Source: Pseudomonas sp. MUP55 (GTDB taxonomy: Bacteria > Pseudomonadota > Gammaproteobacteria > Pseudomonadales > Pseudomonadaceae). Taken from it: a stretch of 64,000 bases of DNA. The first letter of the stretch is position 1, and every line of letters begins with the position of its first letter. The stretch spans positions 868,001 to 932,000 of the forward strand of contig NZ_CP138214.1 in assembly GCF_034043515.1 (NCBI RefSeq), read 5' to 3'. Of this stretch, positions 9,115 through 19,614 are shown one piece after another. The position numbers and the translations under genes are program-made. The notes below the pieces were generated by a model, which saw only the letters and a program-made list of their open reading frames with translations, was not told the DNA's origin and ran no database searches.

Positions 9115-9151
9115 AAAAAAGCCCCGCCCCAGCGGAATGCTGGGGCGGGGC
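9115..9151 (-). terminator. Intrinsic terminator after prs
   Basis: Thirteen-base-pair GC-rich stem (GCCCCGCCCCAGC / GCTGGGGCGGGGC) with a 5-nt loop, followed on the minus strand by six U. It lies 37 nt after the prs stop. Confidence 0.9.
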
Positions 9152-9187
9152 GCTTTTCGTCAGTGAAATGCTCCGAAGGTTTGACCC

Positions 9188-10129
9188 TTAGCGGAACATC
9201 GCGCTGATCGATTCTTCGTTGCTGATGCGGCGAACCGCTTCGGCAACTACCGGTGCGATATCCAGTTGACGGATACGCGAACAGGCTTGAGCTGCAGCGG
9301 ACAACGGGATGGTGTTGGTCACCACCAGTTCGTCCAGCATGGAGTTCTCGATGTTCTCGATCGCTCGGCCCGACAGCACAGGGTGTGTGCAGTAGGCGAA
9401 GACTTTTGCGGCACCGTGCTCTTTCAAGGCTTTCGCCGCGTGGCACAGGGTGCCGGCGGTGTCGACCATGTCATCAACCAGAATACAGGTACGCCCTTCG
9501 ACATCGCCGATGATATGCATCACTTCAGAGTGATTGGCTTTCTCGCGGCGTTTGTCGATGATACCGAGGTCCACGCCCAGGGATTTGGCAACAGCCCGTG
9601 CACGCACGACGCCACCAATGTCCGGGGACACGATCATCAGGTTTTCAAAGCGCTGGTCTTCGATGTCATCCACCAGAACGGGGGAGCCGTAGATGTTATC
9701 TACCGGAATATCGAAGAACCCCTGGATTTGGTCAGCGTGCAGGTCAACCGTGAGAACACGATCGATACCTACCACGGTCAGCATGTCAGCAACGACTTTC
9801 GCGCTGATAGCCACACGTGCGGAGCGCGGACGGCGATCCTGACGGGCATAACCAAAGTAAGGGATTACAGCTGTGATTCGAGTCGCTGAGGAGCGGCGGA
9901 AGGCATCAGCCATCACGACGAGTTCCATCAGGTTATCGTTGGTCGGAGCGCAGGTCGGCTGAATAATGAAGACGTCTTTACCGCGAACGTTTTCATTGAT
10001 CTCGGCTGTAATTTCGCCGTCGGAGAACTTACCGACAGAGATGTCACCGAGGGGGATATGCAGCTGACGTACGACACGTCGAGCCAGATCGGGGTTGGCA
10101 TTCCCCGTAAAGACCATCATCTTGGACAC
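9188..10129 (-). CDS. prs: Ribose-phosphate pyrophosphokinase
   Basis: Makes PRPP from ribose-5-phosphate and ATP for nucleotide, His and Trp synthesis. Motifs include FGYARQDRR (flexible ATP loop), [17 protein letters not shown] and the PRPP-binding loop [12 protein letters not shown]. The length of 313 aa is normal for class I enzymes. It sits directly downstream of tRNA-Gln and ispE on the same strand, as in most gammaproteobacteria. Confidence 0.98.
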   Translation of the reverse strand: MSKMMVFTGNANPDLARRVVRQLHIPLGDISVGKFSDGEITAEINENVRGKDVFIIQPTCAPTNDNLMELVVMADAFRRSSATRITAVIPYFGYARQDRRPRSARVAISAKVVADMLTVVGIDRVLTVDLHADQIQGFFDIPVDNIYGSPVLVDDIEDQRFENLMIVSPDIGGVVRARAVAKSLGVDLGIIDKRREKANHSEVMHIIGDVEGRTCILVDDMVDTAGTLCHAAKALKEHGAAKVFAYCTHPVLSGRAIENIENSMLDELVVTNTIPLSAAAQACSRIRQLDIAPVVAEAVRRISNEESISAMFR

Positions 10130-10175
10130 GCGCAGTACCTAGAGGCTGAGGGTAACCTGGATGAGTATTAGAAAA

Positions 10176-10250
10176 TGGCAGGGGCGGCTGGATTCGAACC
10201 AACGCATGGCAGGATCAAAACCTGCTGCCTTACCGCTTGGCGACGCCCCT
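10176..10250 (-). tRNA. tRNA-Gln (anticodon TTG)
   Basis: A 75-nt cloverleaf read on the minus strand: acceptor AGGGGCG...CGCCCCT, anticodon loop TTTTGAT with TTG at 10218-10216, T-loop GGTTCGAATCC and an encoded 3' CCA. It is located between ispE and prs. Confidence 0.97.
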
Positions 10251-10287
10251 GTATCTGTTGCAACGAGTGCCTAACACTCGATTCCTT

Positions 10288-11139
10288 TTAGAGCAGATTT
10301 TGCAGCTTGCGATGCAACATCGAAACGTTGCTTCCCTTTGCTACAAACCCTGTAAGGGTCTCTGTAAGAAGGGCCGAGACTTTATCAGCTTCAGCTTTGC
10401 TTGGGAAGCCCCCAAACACACAACTTCCAGTTCCGGTTAATTTTGCTTCGGTAAATTTACCTAACAAATTCAAAGCGTTACGTACCTCTGGATAACGCCT
10501 TGCTACAACCGGTAAGCAGTCATTTCGACTGTTTCCCTTGGGAACGGGGCGCACTTTAATGGGAGAAGAGTTACGTGTCAACAACGGATCTGAAAAAATT
10601 TCTGCTGTACTTACAGATACTTGCGGCACAAGCACGAGATACCACGGCTCCTCGGGCTCTACGGGGGTGAGTTTCTCCCCCACACCCTCAGCAAATGCGG
10701 CGTGCCCGCGCACGAAAACCGGGACGTCGGCACCGAGTGTGAGGCCCAGTTCGGCGAGGCGATCATGGTTCCAGCCGAGCTGCCACAAGTGGTTGAGACC
10801 GAGCAATGTGGTCGCGGCATTCGAGCTGCCGCCACCGATACCGCCGCCCATGGGCAGGATTTTATCGATCCAGATATCGATGCCGAACGGGCAACCGGAT
10901 TGTTGCTGAAGTTTTTTCGCGGCTTTTACGATCAGATTGCTGTCGTGGGGCACGCCTTCGAATTCGGTGTGCAACTTGATCACGCCGTCGTCACGTACGG
11001 CGAAGGTCAGTTCATCGCCGTAGTCGAGAAATTGAAACAGCGTTTGCAACTCGTGGTAGCCGTCTTCACGGCGCCCCAGGATGTGCAGCATCAGGTTGAG
11101 TTTGGCGGGAGAGGGGAGCGTGAGTTTTGCTGCAGTCAC
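10288..11139 (-). CDS. ispE: 4-diphosphocytidyl-2-C-methyl-D-erythritol kinase
   Basis: GHMP-family kinase of the MEP isoprenoid pathway. N-terminal [19 protein letters not shown] and the ATP-binding loop [17 protein letters not shown] are present. I chose the GTG at 11139, one base after the lolB stop and with GGGG upstream, giving 283 aa as in other pseudomonads. The ATG frame from 11250 would overlap lolB by 110 bp with a non-homologous leader. Translationally coupled to lolB. Confidence 0.95.
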   Translation of the reverse strand: MTAAKLTLPSPAKLNLMLHILGRREDGYHELQTLFQFLDYGDELTFAVRDDGVIKLHTEFEGVPHDSNLIVKAAKKLQQQSGCPFGIDIWIDKILPMGGGIGGGSSNAATTLLGLNHLWQLGWNHDRLAELGLTLGADVPVFVRGHAAFAEGVGEKLTPVEPEEPWYLVLVPQVSVSTAEIFSDPLLTRNSSPIKVRPVPKGNSRNDCLPVVARRYPEVRNALNLLGKFTEAKLTGTGSCVFGGFPSKAEADKVSALLTETLTGFVAKGSNVSMLHRKLQNLL

Positions 11140-11140
11140 G

Positions 11141-11758
11141 TTATTGCCCCAATTTACGCGGTTGCCAGTCCTTGATGACCAGCGTGACGTCAAGGTCGGT
11201 GCCGTGCAGCTTGATGCGCTCGGGCAGCCAGTAACCGTTCTGTTGTACATAGCTCAGGTACTCGACCTGCCAGCCATCCTGTTCAAGGGAGGCCAGGCGA
11301 CTGTCGCCATTGAGGCTCAAGCGGCTTTTGCTATCGGGTGCCGGCAGGCCGCGCACCCACCAGACCAGGTGCGACACGGGCAGTTTCCAGCCGATCTGTT
11401 GCTCCAGCAGTTCTTCCGGCGATGTGGCTTCGTAGCGCCCCTGATTGGCCACTTCAAGGCTCACTTGCCCCGGCCGGCCGGTCAGGCGAGCCGCGCCGCG
11501 ACCCAGCGGACCAGACAGACGGATATCGTAATAGTCCTGGCGTTGCAGCCAGAACAGGGTGCCGCTGCCGGAATCCTTCGGCGCACGCACCCCGACCTTG
11601 CCCTCGATCTGCCAGCCGTCGATGCTGCTGAGCTGATCCTTGTGCTGTTGCCATTGTGCCGGGTTGCCCTGGCCTTCAACGGATTCGCGGGAGCCAAAAC
11701 CCGCGCAACCGGCGAGCAGGGCGATGAAGCTGAAAACGATAACGTGGCGCAGGAACAT
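11141..11758 (-). CDS. lolB: Outer-membrane lipoprotein insertase LolB
   Basis: A 205-aa lipoprotein that receives lipoproteins from LolA and inserts them in the outer membrane. Signal peptide with lipobox LLAGC (Cys18); the family signature includes [12 protein letters not shown] and [11 protein letters not shown]. It lies 4 nt after a TPR lipoprotein gene and immediately before ispE. Confidence 0.95.
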   Translation of the reverse strand: MFLRHVIVFSFIALLAGCAGFGSRESVEGQGNPAQWQQHKDQLSSIDGWQIEGKVGVRAPKDSGSGTLFWLQRQDYYDIRLSGPLGRGAARLTGRPGQVSLEVANQGRYEATSPEELLEQQIGWKLPVSHLVWWVRGLPAPDSKSRLSLNGDSRLASLEQDGWQVEYLSYVQQNGYWLPERIKLHGTDLDVTLVIKDWQPRKLGQ

Positions 11759-11762
11759 AAGC

Positions 11763-13487
11763 TTATAGGGTCTCGGATCCGGTCAGGCGCTTGATGGTGC
11801 CGCGCAGGATGGGGCTTTCGGGTTGTTCCTTGAGGAATTTTTCCCAGATTTGTCGCGCTTCGCGTTGCTTGCCGTTGGCCCAGAGCACTTCGCCCAGGTG
11901 CGCAGCGACTTCCTGGTCAGGAAAGCGCTCCAGCGCCTGGCGCAGCAGGCGCTCGGCCTCGTCGAGGTTGCCCAGGCGGTAATTGACCCAGCCCAGGCTG
12001 TCGAGCACAGCCGGATCTTCCGGGTTGAGCTTGTGGGCCTGTTCGATCAGCACCTTGGCTTCGGCATAGCGGGTTGTGCGGTCGGACAGGGTGTAACCCA
12101 GGGCGTTGAGGGCCATGGCGTTGTCCGGGTCGCGCTTGATGATCAGGCGCAGGTCTTTTTCCATCTGTGCCAGGTCATTGCGTTTCTCTGCCTGCATGGC
12201 TCGGGTGTAGAGCAGGTTCAGGTCGTCGGGGTACTGCAGCAAGGCTTGTTGCAACAGTTTCCAGGCGCGTTCGCCCTGGTTGTTGGCCGACAAGGTTTCC
12301 GCCTGGATCAGGTACAACTGGATCGCGTAGTCCGGTTCGGCGTCGCGGGCCGCGGCCAGGCGCTTCTCCGCTTCGTCGGTACGGCCGTTGCTCATCAGAA
12401 TGTCGGCCTGGCGCAACTGCGCCGGCAGGTAATCGTTACCCGGGCCGACCTGGGCGTACTCAAGCAATGCCGCCTGCGGGTCGTTGCGCTCTTCAGCGAT
12501 GCGGCCCAGGTTCAGGTGCGCCGAGTCCACATGGCTTTCGCGCGCAACCAGCTCTTGCAGGTAACCCTTGGCCTCGTCCCAGGCTTTGGCTTCCAGGCAT
12601 ACCAGCGCGAGGGAATAGCGCAGCTCGTCGTCATCCGGGTATTGCTGGACCAGATTGGCGAACTGCACCTTGGCGTCTTCCATGCGGTCCTGCTCAACCA
12701 GCATCCGTGCGTAAGTCAGGCGCAGACGCTTGTCGTCCGGATACTTCTTGATGCTTTTTTCCAGCAGCGGAATCGCTTCCTTGCCGCGGTTGAGGTTCTG
12801 CAGCAGGCGTGCGCGCAGCAGGATCGGGGCGATCTCACCTTCATCCGGTGGGTTCTGCTCCAGCAGCTTGAGCGCGGCGTCGGCTTCATCGTCCTGCTGC
12901 AATAGCAGGGCCTTGCCGAAAATCAGCTGGCTGTTCTTGGGATGCTTTTGCAGCAGGCGGTCGAAACTCTTCATCAGGCCGTTGCGGGTGTCCTGATCGG
13001 TATCGGCGGCTGACAGCGCAAGGAAGTCGAAATGCGTGTCGCCCTTGCCCTGCAGGACTTTTTCCATATAGACCATGGAATCGTCATAGCGCCCGGCGCG
13101 TGCCAACTGCACAGCGGCCGCACGTTGGGCTTCGAGGTCTTGCGGGGCGTTTTTCGCCCAGATCAGCGATGCATCCAGCGCGGCCTGGTCTGCTCCCAGG
13201 TACTCGGCGATGCGAAACGCGCGCTCCGAGATACCAGGATCCTGGGTATTGATCGCCTGGGTGACGTAGTTATCCAGCGCGATATCGAAGCGGTTACGCT
13301 GGCCTGCGAGTTCCGCGGTCAGCAGGCTGTAGACCGTTTCTTCGCTGAACGAGGAATAGACCTTGGGCTTTTCAGGGGCGGGCGTGGTGTCTTCCACCGG
13401 CGGTGTACTGTCCGGCGACACGGGGGCCGTGGCCTGGCAGCCGCTGAGGAAGACAAAAGCAAGGAGCAACGCGGAAGATCTATTCAT
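11763..13487 (-). CDS. TPR-repeat outer-membrane lipoprotein
   Basis: A 574-residue lipoprotein (lipobox LSGC, Cys17) made of many tetratricopeptide repeats, for example [20 protein letters not shown] and [20 protein letters not shown]. It is the homologue of the PA4667-type gene found upstream of lolB in Pseudomonas. Its exact function is not established; TPR lipoproteins of this type usually scaffold envelope assembly. A Pro/Thr-rich linker follows the lipid anchor ([20 protein letters not shown]). Confidence 0.88.
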   Translation of the reverse strand: MNRSSALLLAFVFLSGCQATAPVSPDSTPPVEDTTPAPEKPKVYSSFSEETVYSLLTAELAGQRNRFDIALDNYVTQAINTQDPGISERAFRIAEYLGADQAALDASLIWAKNAPQDLEAQRAAAVQLARAGRYDDSMVYMEKVLQGKGDTHFDFLALSAADTDQDTRNGLMKSFDRLLQKHPKNSQLIFGKALLLQQDDEADAALKLLEQNPPDEGEIAPILLRARLLQNLNRGKEAIPLLEKSIKKYPDDKRLRLTYARMLVEQDRMEDAKVQFANLVQQYPDDDELRYSLALVCLEAKAWDEAKGYLQELVARESHVDSAHLNLGRIAEERNDPQAALLEYAQVGPGNDYLPAQLRQADILMSNGRTDEAEKRLAAARDAEPDYAIQLYLIQAETLSANNQGERAWKLLQQALLQYPDDLNLLYTRAMQAEKRNDLAQMEKDLRLIIKRDPDNAMALNALGYTLSDRTTRYAEAKVLIEQAHKLNPEDPAVLDSLGWVNYRLGNLDEAERLLRQALERFPDQEVAAHLGEVLWANGKQREARQIWEKFLKEQPESPILRGTIKRLTGSETL

Positions 13488-13553
13488 ATAGGAGAAGGAC
13501 GACTAACCTGCGGTCGGATCATCATGACACAAGCCCTCGGCCAAACATAACCG

Positions 13554-13654
13554 TGTAGGAGCGAGCTTGCTCGCGAAGAACCAGAGAACAACGCGTTTTA
13601 TCCAGTAAGCCAGCGTTATCGTTAACGACCATCGCGAGCGAGCTCGCTCCTACA
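13554..13654. repeat. REPIN of the TGTAGGAGCGAGC class
   Basis: Two inverted 23-bp arms, TGTAGGAGCGAGCTTGCTCGCGA and its near-complement TCGCGAGCGAGCTCGCTCCTACA, about 55 nt apart, in the gap between the divergent TPR gene and hemA. This is a different REP family from the GTGGGAGG elements elsewhere in the window. The rest of the 13488-13761 gap is the hemA promoter region, in which I see no other feature. Confidence 0.88.
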
Positions 13655-13761
13655 GATGGCGTTTATAGGCACAAGCTACTAGGACAATAGACGACGGTGG
13701 TTGTTCTGGATCTTTCGAAGTAGGACAATTGTCGGCTTCCCGACATCATCAGCGATAGTGA

Positions 13762-15051
13762 ATGGCCTTTCTCGCACTCGGTATTAACCACAAGACTGCC
13801 TCGGTAGACGTGCGCGAGCGCGTAGCGTTTACGCCAGAGCAGTTGGTTGAGGCCTTGCAGCAGCTCTGCCGGCTCACCGACAGCCGCGAAGCTGCAATCC
13901 TTTCGACCTGCAATCGCAGCGAGCTTTATATAGAGCAGGAACACCTGTCCGCGGACGTCGTGCTGCGCTGGCTGGCCGATTACCACCATTTGAGCCTCGA
14001 TGAGCTGCGCGCCAGTGCTTATGTGCACGAAGAGGATGCGGCCGTTCGTCACATGATGCGTGTGGCGTCCGGTCTCGACTCGCTGGTCCTGGGCGAGCCG
14101 CAGATTCTTGGCCAGATGAAATCAGCCTATGCCGTGGCTCGCGAGGCCGGCACGGTCGGCCCGCTGCTGGGCCGCCTGTTCCAGGCCACGTTCAATTCCG
14201 CCAAGCAGGTGCGCACCGACACCGCCATTGGCGAAAACCCGGTTTCCGTCGCCTTTGCCGCCGTCAGCCTGGCCAAGCAGATTTTCAGCGACTTGCAGCG
14301 CAGCCAGGCGCTGCTGATCGGTGCCGGCGAAACCATTACCCTGGTCGCCCGGCACCTGCACGACCTGGGCGTGAAGCGTATCGTGGTGGCCAACCGTACG
14401 CTCGAGCGCGCGAGCACCCTGGCCGAGCAGTTTGGCGCGCATGCCGTGCTGCTGTCGGACATCCCGGCCGAGCTGGTGCGCAGCGACATTGTCATCAGCT
14501 CCACTGCCAGCCAGTTGCCGATCCTGGGCAAAGGCGCGGTCGAGAGCGCGTTGAAGCTGCGCAAGCACAAGCCGATCTTCATGGTGGACATTGCCGTTCC
14601 CCGGGATATCGAGCCTGAAGTCGGCGAGTTGGACGACGTTTACCTCTACAGCGTCGATGATCTGCACGAAGTGGTCGCCGAAAACCTCAAGAGTCGCCAG
14701 GGCGCTGCCCAGGCCGCAGAGGAGATGGTCAGCACCGGCGCTGAAGACTTCATGGTGCGCCTGCGCGAACTGGCGGCGGTGGATGTGCTCAAGGCGTATC
14801 GTCAGCAGGGCGAACGCCTGCGCGATGAGGAGCTGATCAAGGCCCAGCGCTTGTTGGCCAATGGCAGCAGCGCCGAAGACGTGCTGATGCAATTGGCCCG
14901 TGGCCTGACCAACAAACTGCTCCACGCTCCCAGCGTACAGCTGAAAAAATTGACTGCCGAAGGCCGCCTCGATGCGCTGGCCATGGCTCAGGAACTCTTT
15001 GCCCTCGGTGAGGGCGCGTCAGATAGCTCTTCGGATAAAAAACCGCAATGA
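13762..15051 (+). CDS. hemA: Glutamyl-tRNA reductase
   Basis: First committed enzyme of C5-pathway tetrapyrrole synthesis, reducing Glu-tRNA to glutamate-1-semialdehyde. Catalytic Cys50 lies in [10 protein letters not shown], the NADPH site is [13 protein letters not shown], and a C-terminal dimerisation helix is present. The length is 429 aa. The stop overlaps the prfA start (ATGA at 15048), so it heads a hemA-prfA-prmC-moeB-murI operon. Confidence 0.98.
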   Translation: MAFLALGINHKTASVDVRERVAFTPEQLVEALQQLCRLTDSREAAILSTCNRSELYIEQEHLSADVVLRWLADYHHLSLDELRASAYVHEEDAAVRHMMRVASGLDSLVLGEPQILGQMKSAYAVAREAGTVGPLLGRLFQATFNSAKQVRTDTAIGENPVSVAFAAVSLAKQIFSDLQRSQALLIGAGETITLVARHLHDLGVKRIVVANRTLERASTLAEQFGAHAVLLSDIPAELVRSDIVISSTASQLPILGKGAVESALKLRKHKPIFMVDIAVPRDIEPEVGELDDVYLYSVDDLHEVVAENLKSRQGAAQAAEEMVSTGAEDFMVRLRELAAVDVLKAYRQQGERLRDEELIKAQRLLANGSSAEDVLMQLARGLTNKLLHAPSVQLKKLTAEGRLDALAMAQELFALGEGASDSSSDKKPQ

Positions 15052-16130
15052 AAGCGTCACTGCTCAATAAACTGGATGTGCTCCAGGACCGTTTCGAAGA
15101 ACTGACCGCCTTGCTCGGCGATGGCGAGATCATCTCCGATCAGACCAAGTTCCGTGCTTATTCCAAGGAATACGCCGAAGTCGAGCCCATTGTGGCCACC
15201 TACAAGCACCTGCTCAAAGTACAGGCCGACCTCGAGGGCGCCCAGGCGCTGCTCAAGGATAGCGACCCGGACATGCGCGAAATGGCCGTGGAAGAAGTGC
15301 GCGAGGCCAAGGAAAAACTCGTCGAGCTCGAAGGCGACCTGCAACGCATGTTACTGCCCAAAGACCCTAACGACGGGCGCAACGTGTTCCTCGAAATTCG
15401 CGCCGGCACCGGTGGCGACGAGGCGGCAATCTTTTCCGGCGACCTGTTCCGCATGTACTCGCGCTATGCCGAGCGTCGCGGCTGGCGCGTGGAAATCCTG
15501 TCCGAGAACGAAGGCGAGCACGGCGGCTATAAAGAAGTCATCGCCCGGGTTGAGGGCGATAACGTCTATGGCAAGCTGAAGTTCGAATCCGGCGTGCACC
15601 GCGTGCAGCGTGTGCCGGCGACCGAGTCCCAGGGCCGTATTCACACGTCGGCGTGTACCGTGGCGGTGTTGCCCGAGCCGGACGAGCAGGAAGCGATCGA
15701 GATCAACCCGGCGGACTTGCGGGTCGATACCTACCGCTCGTCGGGCGCCGGCGGCCAGCACGTCAACAAGACTGACTCGGCAATCCGGATCACCCACTTG
15801 CCGTCGGGCATCGTGGTGGAATGCCAGGAAGAGCGTTCCCAGCACAAGAACCGTGCGCGGGCGATGTCCTGGCTGTCGGCCAAACTCAATGACCAGCAGA
15901 CCAGCGCCGCCGCCAACGCGATTGCCAGCGAGCGCAAGCTGCTGGTGGGTTCGGGCGACCGCTCCGAGCGCATCCGTACCTACAACTTTGCCCAGGGCCG
16001 CGTCACCGACCATCGGGTCAACCTCACCCTGTATTCCCTGGATGAAATCCTCGCCGGTGGCGTTGATGCGGTGATCGAGCCGCTGCTCGCTGAGTACCAG
16101 GCCGATCAATTGGCGGCAATAGGTGAATAA
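15048..16130 (+). CDS. prfA: Peptide chain release factor 1
   Basis: Terminates translation at UAA/UAG. It carries the GGQ motif ([18 protein letters not shown], about residue 233) and an RF1 codon-recognition region, with total length 360 aa. The neighbour prmC encodes the methyltransferase that modifies the GGQ glutamine. It overlaps hemA by 4 bp and abuts prmC. Confidence 0.98.
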   Translation: MKASLLNKLDVLQDRFEELTALLGDGEIISDQTKFRAYSKEYAEVEPIVATYKHLLKVQADLEGAQALLKDSDPDMREMAVEEVREAKEKLVELEGDLQRMLLPKDPNDGRNVFLEIRAGTGGDEAAIFSGDLFRMYSRYAERRGWRVEILSENEGEHGGYKEVIARVEGDNVYGKLKFESGVHRVQRVPATESQGRIHTSACTVAVLPEPDEQEAIEINPADLRVDTYRSSGAGGQHVNKTDSAIRITHLPSGIVVECQEERSQHKNRARAMSWLSAKLNDQQTSAAANAIASERKLLVGSGDRSERIRTYNFAQGRVTDHRVNLTLYSLDEILAGGVDAVIEPLLAEYQADQLAAIGE

Positions 16131-16961
16131 ATGACCATCATCGCCAGCCTGTTGCGTGCCGCTGACCTGCCCGACTCGCCCACTGCGCGCCTGGATGCCG
16201 AACTCCTGCTGGCCGCTGCCCTGGGCAAGTCCCGCAGCTACTTGCACACCTGGCCGGAAAAGATCGTCAGCAGCGAACACGCACTGACGTTCGCCGGCTT
16301 CCTGCAACGCCGTCGCGGCGGTGAGCCGGTGGCGTATATTCTCGGCCAGCAAGGCTTCTGGAAGCTGGACCTGGAGGTCGCTCCCCACACGCTGATCCCG
16401 CGTCCGGATACCGAGTTGCTGGTGGAAGCCGCCCTGGAATTGTTACCGGCCACGCCCGCCACGGTTCTGGACCTGGGCACCGGTAGTGGCGCCATCGCCT
16501 TGGCGCTGGCCAGTGAACGCCCGATGTGGCAAGTCACGGCCGTCGATCGCGTGATGGAAGCCGTGGCCCTGGCCGAGCGCAACCGCCAGCGGCTGCACCT
16601 CAATAACGCGGTGGTGCTCAACAGTCATTGGTTCAGCGCGCTGCAAGGCCAGACCTATGACCTGATCATCAGCAACCCGCCGTACATCGCCGCCAACGAT
16701 CCGCACCTGGTTGCAGGCGACGTGCGCTTCGAGCCGTCCAGCGCCCTGGTGGCGGGCGATGACGGCCTGGACGACCTGCGCCTGATCATCAAACAGGCCC
16801 CGGCCCATTTGAAGGCCGGTGGCCGCTTGTTGCTCGAGCATGGTTACGACCAGGCCCCAGCCGTGCGCGACCTGCTGCTGGGGGAGGGCTTTGAAGAAGT
16901 ACACAGCCGCATCGACCTCGGCGGCCATGAACGCATCACCCTGGGACGCCGCCCGTGCTGA
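16131..16961 (+). CDS. prmC: Release-factor glutamine methyltransferase
   Basis: SAM-dependent N5-methylation of the Gln in the GGQ motif of RF1/RF2. An N-terminal helical domain is followed by a Rossmann fold with VLDLGTGSGAIALALA and the substrate-binding NPPY motif (ISNPPYIAAND). The length is 276 aa. Starts on the base after the prfA stop. Confidence 0.97.
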   Translation: MTIIASLLRAADLPDSPTARLDAELLLAAALGKSRSYLHTWPEKIVSSEHALTFAGFLQRRRGGEPVAYILGQQGFWKLDLEVAPHTLIPRPDTELLVEAALELLPATPATVLDLGTGSGAIALALASERPMWQVTAVDRVMEAVALAERNRQRLHLNNAVVLNSHWFSALQGQTYDLIISNPPYIAANDPHLVAGDVRFEPSSALVAGDDGLDDLRLIIKQAPAHLKAGGRLLLEHGYDQAPAVRDLLLGEGFEEVHSRIDLGGHERITLGRRPC

Positions 16962-17710
16962 CCGACCACGAACTGTTGCGCTACAGCCGACAGATTCTGT
17001 TGCAACATGTCGACATCGAAGGCCAGTTGCGCTTGAAAAACAGCCGCGCGTTGATCGTCGGCCTGGGTGGGCTGGGGGCGCCGGTCGCGCTGTACCTGGC
17101 CGCCGCTGGGGTAGGCGAGTTGCACCTGGCGGATTTCGACACGGTCGACCTGACCAACCTTCAACGCCAGATCATTCACGACACCGACAGCGTCGGGCAG
17201 ACCAAGGTCGATTCGGCCATGCGTCGGCTGGTCGCTATCAATCCCGATATCGCGCTGCTCGCCCATCGCACCGCGCTGGATGCCGATTCGCTGGCAGCGG
17301 CCGTTGCCGCCGTCGACGTGGTGCTCGATTGCAGCGACAACTTCTCCACCCGCGAAGCGGTCAATGCCGCCTGTGTCGCCGGCGGCAAACCGCTGATCAG
17401 TGGCGCGGCGATTCGCCTGGAGGGGCAGCTGTCGGTGTTCGATCCGCGTCGCCCCGACAGCCCGTGCTACCACTGCTTGTACGGGCATGGCAGCGACACC
17501 GAACTGACCTGCAGCGAAGCTGGCGTCGTCGGGCCCTTGGTGGGCCTGGTCGGTAGCCTGCAGGCGTTGGAAGCCTTGAAGCTGCTGGCCGGCTTCGGTG
17601 AGCCGCTGGTGGGGCGCTTGTTGCTGATCGATGCATTGACCTCGCGGTTCCGTGAGTTGCGTGTCAAGCGCGACCCGGGTTGCAGCGTATGCGGGACGCA
17701 ACATGGTTGA
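16955..17710 (+). CDS. moeB: Molybdopterin-synthase adenylyltransferase (MoeB/ThiF family)
   Basis: E1-like enzyme that adenylates the C-terminal Gly of MoaD for molybdopterin synthesis. Nucleotide loop [10 protein letters not shown]-finger region LQRQIIHDT and paired Cys motifs (CYHC and CSVC) for zinc are present. It starts with GTG at 16955, overlapping prmC by 7 bp, and is 251 aa long. It could also serve ThiS; the family cannot be separated by sequence alone. Confidence 0.9.
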   Translation: MLTDHELLRYSRQILLQHVDIEGQLRLKNSRALIVGLGGLGAPVALYLAAAGVGELHLADFDTVDLTNLQRQIIHDTDSVGQTKVDSAMRRLVAINPDIALLAHRTALDADSLAAAVAAVDVVLDCSDNFSTREAVNAACVAGGKPLISGAAIRLEGQLSVFDPRRPDSPCYHCLYGHGSDTELTCSEAGVVGPLVGLVGSLQALEALKLLAGFGEPLVGRLLLIDALTSRFRELRVKRDPGCSVCGTQHG

Positions 17711-18497
17711 GAACGCGCCCATCGGTGTGTTCGATTCCGGCGTCGGCGGCTTGTCGGTGCTGGATGAAATCCAGCAGCTGTTACCCCATGAGTCACTGCT
17801 GTACGTGGCCGACTGTGGGCATATTCCCTATGGCGAGAAAACCCCGGCCTTTATCCGTGAGCGCTCCCGCCTGGTCGCCGAGTTTTTTCGCGAGCAGGGG
17901 GCCAAGGCGTTTGTGATTGCCTGTAATACCGCGACGGTCGCGGCCGTGGCCGATGTGCGCCAGGACTACCCCGACTGGCCCTTGGTCGGCATGGAGCCCG
18001 CGGTAAAGCCGGCGGCGGCGGCGACTCGCAGCGGCGTAGTCGGCGTGCTGGCCACCACCGGCACCCTGCAAAGCGCCAAGTTCGCCGCCTTGCTCGACCG
18101 CTTTGCCACCGACGTGCGGGTGATTACCCAACCGTGTCCTGGCCTGGTGGAGCTCATCGAAACCGGCGACCTGAACAGCCCGGCCCTGCGCCAGTTATTG
18201 CAGGGCTACATCGAACCGCTGCTCAGCGCCGGCTGCGACACCATTATCCTCGGCTGCACCCACTACCCCTTCCTCAAGCCACTGCTGGCGCAGATGCTAC
18301 CGCCGAGCATCATCCTGATCGACACCGGCGCCGCCGTCGCACGCCAGCTCAAGCGTTTGCTGGGCGAACGGAGCTTGCTGTCCAGCGGCACGCCCGCGCC
18401 TGCGCAGTTCTGGACCAGCGGCGACGTGTATCACCTCAGAAATATCCTACCGACACTTTGGAAACACCCTGGAGTTGTGCGAAGCTTCGGCTCGTGA
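17703..18497 (+). CDS. murI: Glutamate racemase
   Basis: Supplies D-glutamate for peptidoglycan. It begins [14 protein letters not shown] and has the two catalytic Cys motifs [10 protein letters not shown] and LGCTHYPF. I chose the ATG at 17703 (8-bp overlap with moeB, GGGAC upstream), giving 264 aa. The longer frame from 17652 would overlap moeB by 59 bp. Last gene of the hemA operon. Confidence 0.96.
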   Translation: MVENAPIGVFDSGVGGLSVLDEIQQLLPHESLLYVADCGHIPYGEKTPAFIRERSRLVAEFFREQGAKAFVIACNTATVAAVADVRQDYPDWPLVGMEPAVKPAAAATRSGVVGVLATTGTLQSAKFAALLDRFATDVRVITQPCPGLVELIETGDLNSPALRQLLQGYIEPLLSAGCDTIILGCTHYPFLKPLLAQMLPPSIILIDTGAAVARQLKRLLGERSLLSSGTPAPAQFWTSGDVYHLRNILPTLWKHPGVVRSFGS

Positions 18498-18596
18498 AAA
18501 TTTCGTGAAATCTCGCTGAACTTCTGACTCTACGCAAGCTTCTATAGCGAGATGGCCTGTAAATAACCAACAACTTCGTTCGCAAAGGTAGGTTCT

Positions 18597-19115
18597 ATGA
18601 AGCGCTTGTTCTGTATGGCTGCAATTGCGGCTGTGATGCTGGGACACTCTATGACAACCCAGGCCGCCGGCCTGGAGTTCGGCCTTGGCAGCACCAGCGA
18701 TTCAACGCTGACCTACCGTCTGGGCCTGACCTCGGATTGGGATAAAAGCTGGATGCAGAGCAACGTCGGTCGCCTGACGGGCTACTGGAGCGGCGCTTAT
18801 ACGTATTGGGAGGGGGATGACCGCGCAGGCGCCAGCAGCCTGTCGTTTTCGCCGGTGTTTGTGTATGAGTTTGCCGGGGAGTCGGTCAAGCCTTACATCG
18901 AGGCCGGGATCGGCGTGGCGTTGTTCTCCCGCACCAAGCTGGAAGACAACAACATTGGCCAGTCCTTCCAGTTCGAAGACCGCCTGGGTTTCGGCCTGCG
19001 GTTTGCCGGTGGGCATGAAGTGGGTATTCGTGCCACCCACTATTCCAATGCCGGGATCAGCAGCAATAACGATGGGGTAGAGAGCTACTCCCTGCATTAC
19101 ACCATGCCGCTGTAA
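18597..19115 (+). CDS. pagL: Lipid A 3-O-deacylase PagL
   Basis: Outer-membrane 8-stranded beta-barrel that removes the 3-O acyl chain of lipid A. It has a cleavable signal peptide (to about residue 24, TTQAA) and the catalytic HYSN motif (His148, Ser150, Asn151) in the last strands, matching the H-x-S-N arrangement of P. aeruginosa PagL. The length of 172 aa is normal. Stand-alone gene followed by a REPIN. Confidence 0.92.
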   Translation: MKRLFCMAAIAAVMLGHSMTTQAAGLEFGLGSTSDSTLTYRLGLTSDWDKSWMQSNVGRLTGYWSGAYTYWEGDDRAGASSLSFSPVFVYEFAGESVKPYIEAGIGVALFSRTKLEDNNIGQSFQFEDRLGFGLRFAGGHEVGIRATHYSNAGISSNNDGVESYSLHYTMPL

Positions 19116-19140
19116 CGTTTAAGAAACGCCGGGAAACCAA

Positions 19141-19230
19141 TGTGGGAGGGGGCTTGCCCCCGATAGCAGTGGGTCAGCCAGCAAATCTGTTGACTGAAAC
19201 TCTGCCATCGGGGGCAAGCCCCCTCCCACA
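19141..19230. repeat. REPIN (GTGGGAGGGGGCTTGCCCCCGATAG class)
   Basis: A 90-bp inverted repeat with outer arms TGTGGGAGGGGGCTTGCCC and GGGCAAGCCCCCTCCCACA, in the convergent gap between pagL and the YkgJ-family gene. Confidence 0.92.
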
Positions 19231-19254
19231 GTTGGATCTCTACTTATTTGAATA

Positions 19255-19560
19255 TCAGCGGTAGACCGTGGCAATACCCGCACGCTCTTCCAGGCACTCC
19301 GGCGCCCCCATCTCGAATTCGCGGCATATCAACGGCCGAAGCTCATAGATCGTGCACATCATCGTGTCCCGATCCAGCGCTGCGCACCAACCATCGTCCA
19401 GGCGCAGCATGACTTCGCCGCCCCAGTCATCGGTATCGATATAGCGCTGCGGCACGCCGGTGTCGGTGATCAGCATCACTTCCAACTGGCAGCAGCAGGC
19501 TGCGCACGTCGAGCAGGTGACGGCGGGTTCGGTGATTTGCGTGTGAGGGATGTTGGTCAT
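19255..19560 (-). CDS. YkgJ-family cysteine-cluster protein
   Basis: A 101-residue cytosolic protein with the YkgJ cysteine pattern: C-x2-C-x2-CCC near the N terminus (CSTCAACCC), then CAALDRDTMMCTIYELRPLICREF. It is proposed to bind zinc or an iron-sulfur cluster; the function is unknown. It is on the same strand as the photolyase/Cfa operon, 55 nt downstream of its last gene, with a degenerate repeat in between, so co-transcription is possible but not shown. Confidence 0.82.
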   Translation of the reverse strand: MTNIPHTQITEPAVTCSTCAACCCQLEVMLITDTGVPQRYIDTDDWGGEVMLRLDDGWCAALDRDTMMCTIYELRPLICREFEMGAPECLEERAGIATVYR

Positions 19561-19561
19561 A

Positions 19562-19605
19562 GGGCGGCAGCTTCAAGCTTTAAGCGGCAAGCTGCAAGCA
19601 GAAGC
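19562..19605. repeat. AAGCGGCAAGCTGCAAGC-type repeat
   Basis: An imperfect palindromic stretch (GCAGCTTCAAGC, then AAGCGGCAAGCTGCAAGC). The core CAAGC/GGCAAGCT recurs at both ends of the insert between cysD and cysN (36938-36969 and 37395-37432). It appears to be a third REP-like family in this window. Confidence 0.6.
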
Positions 19606-19614
19606 CGACCGGCT

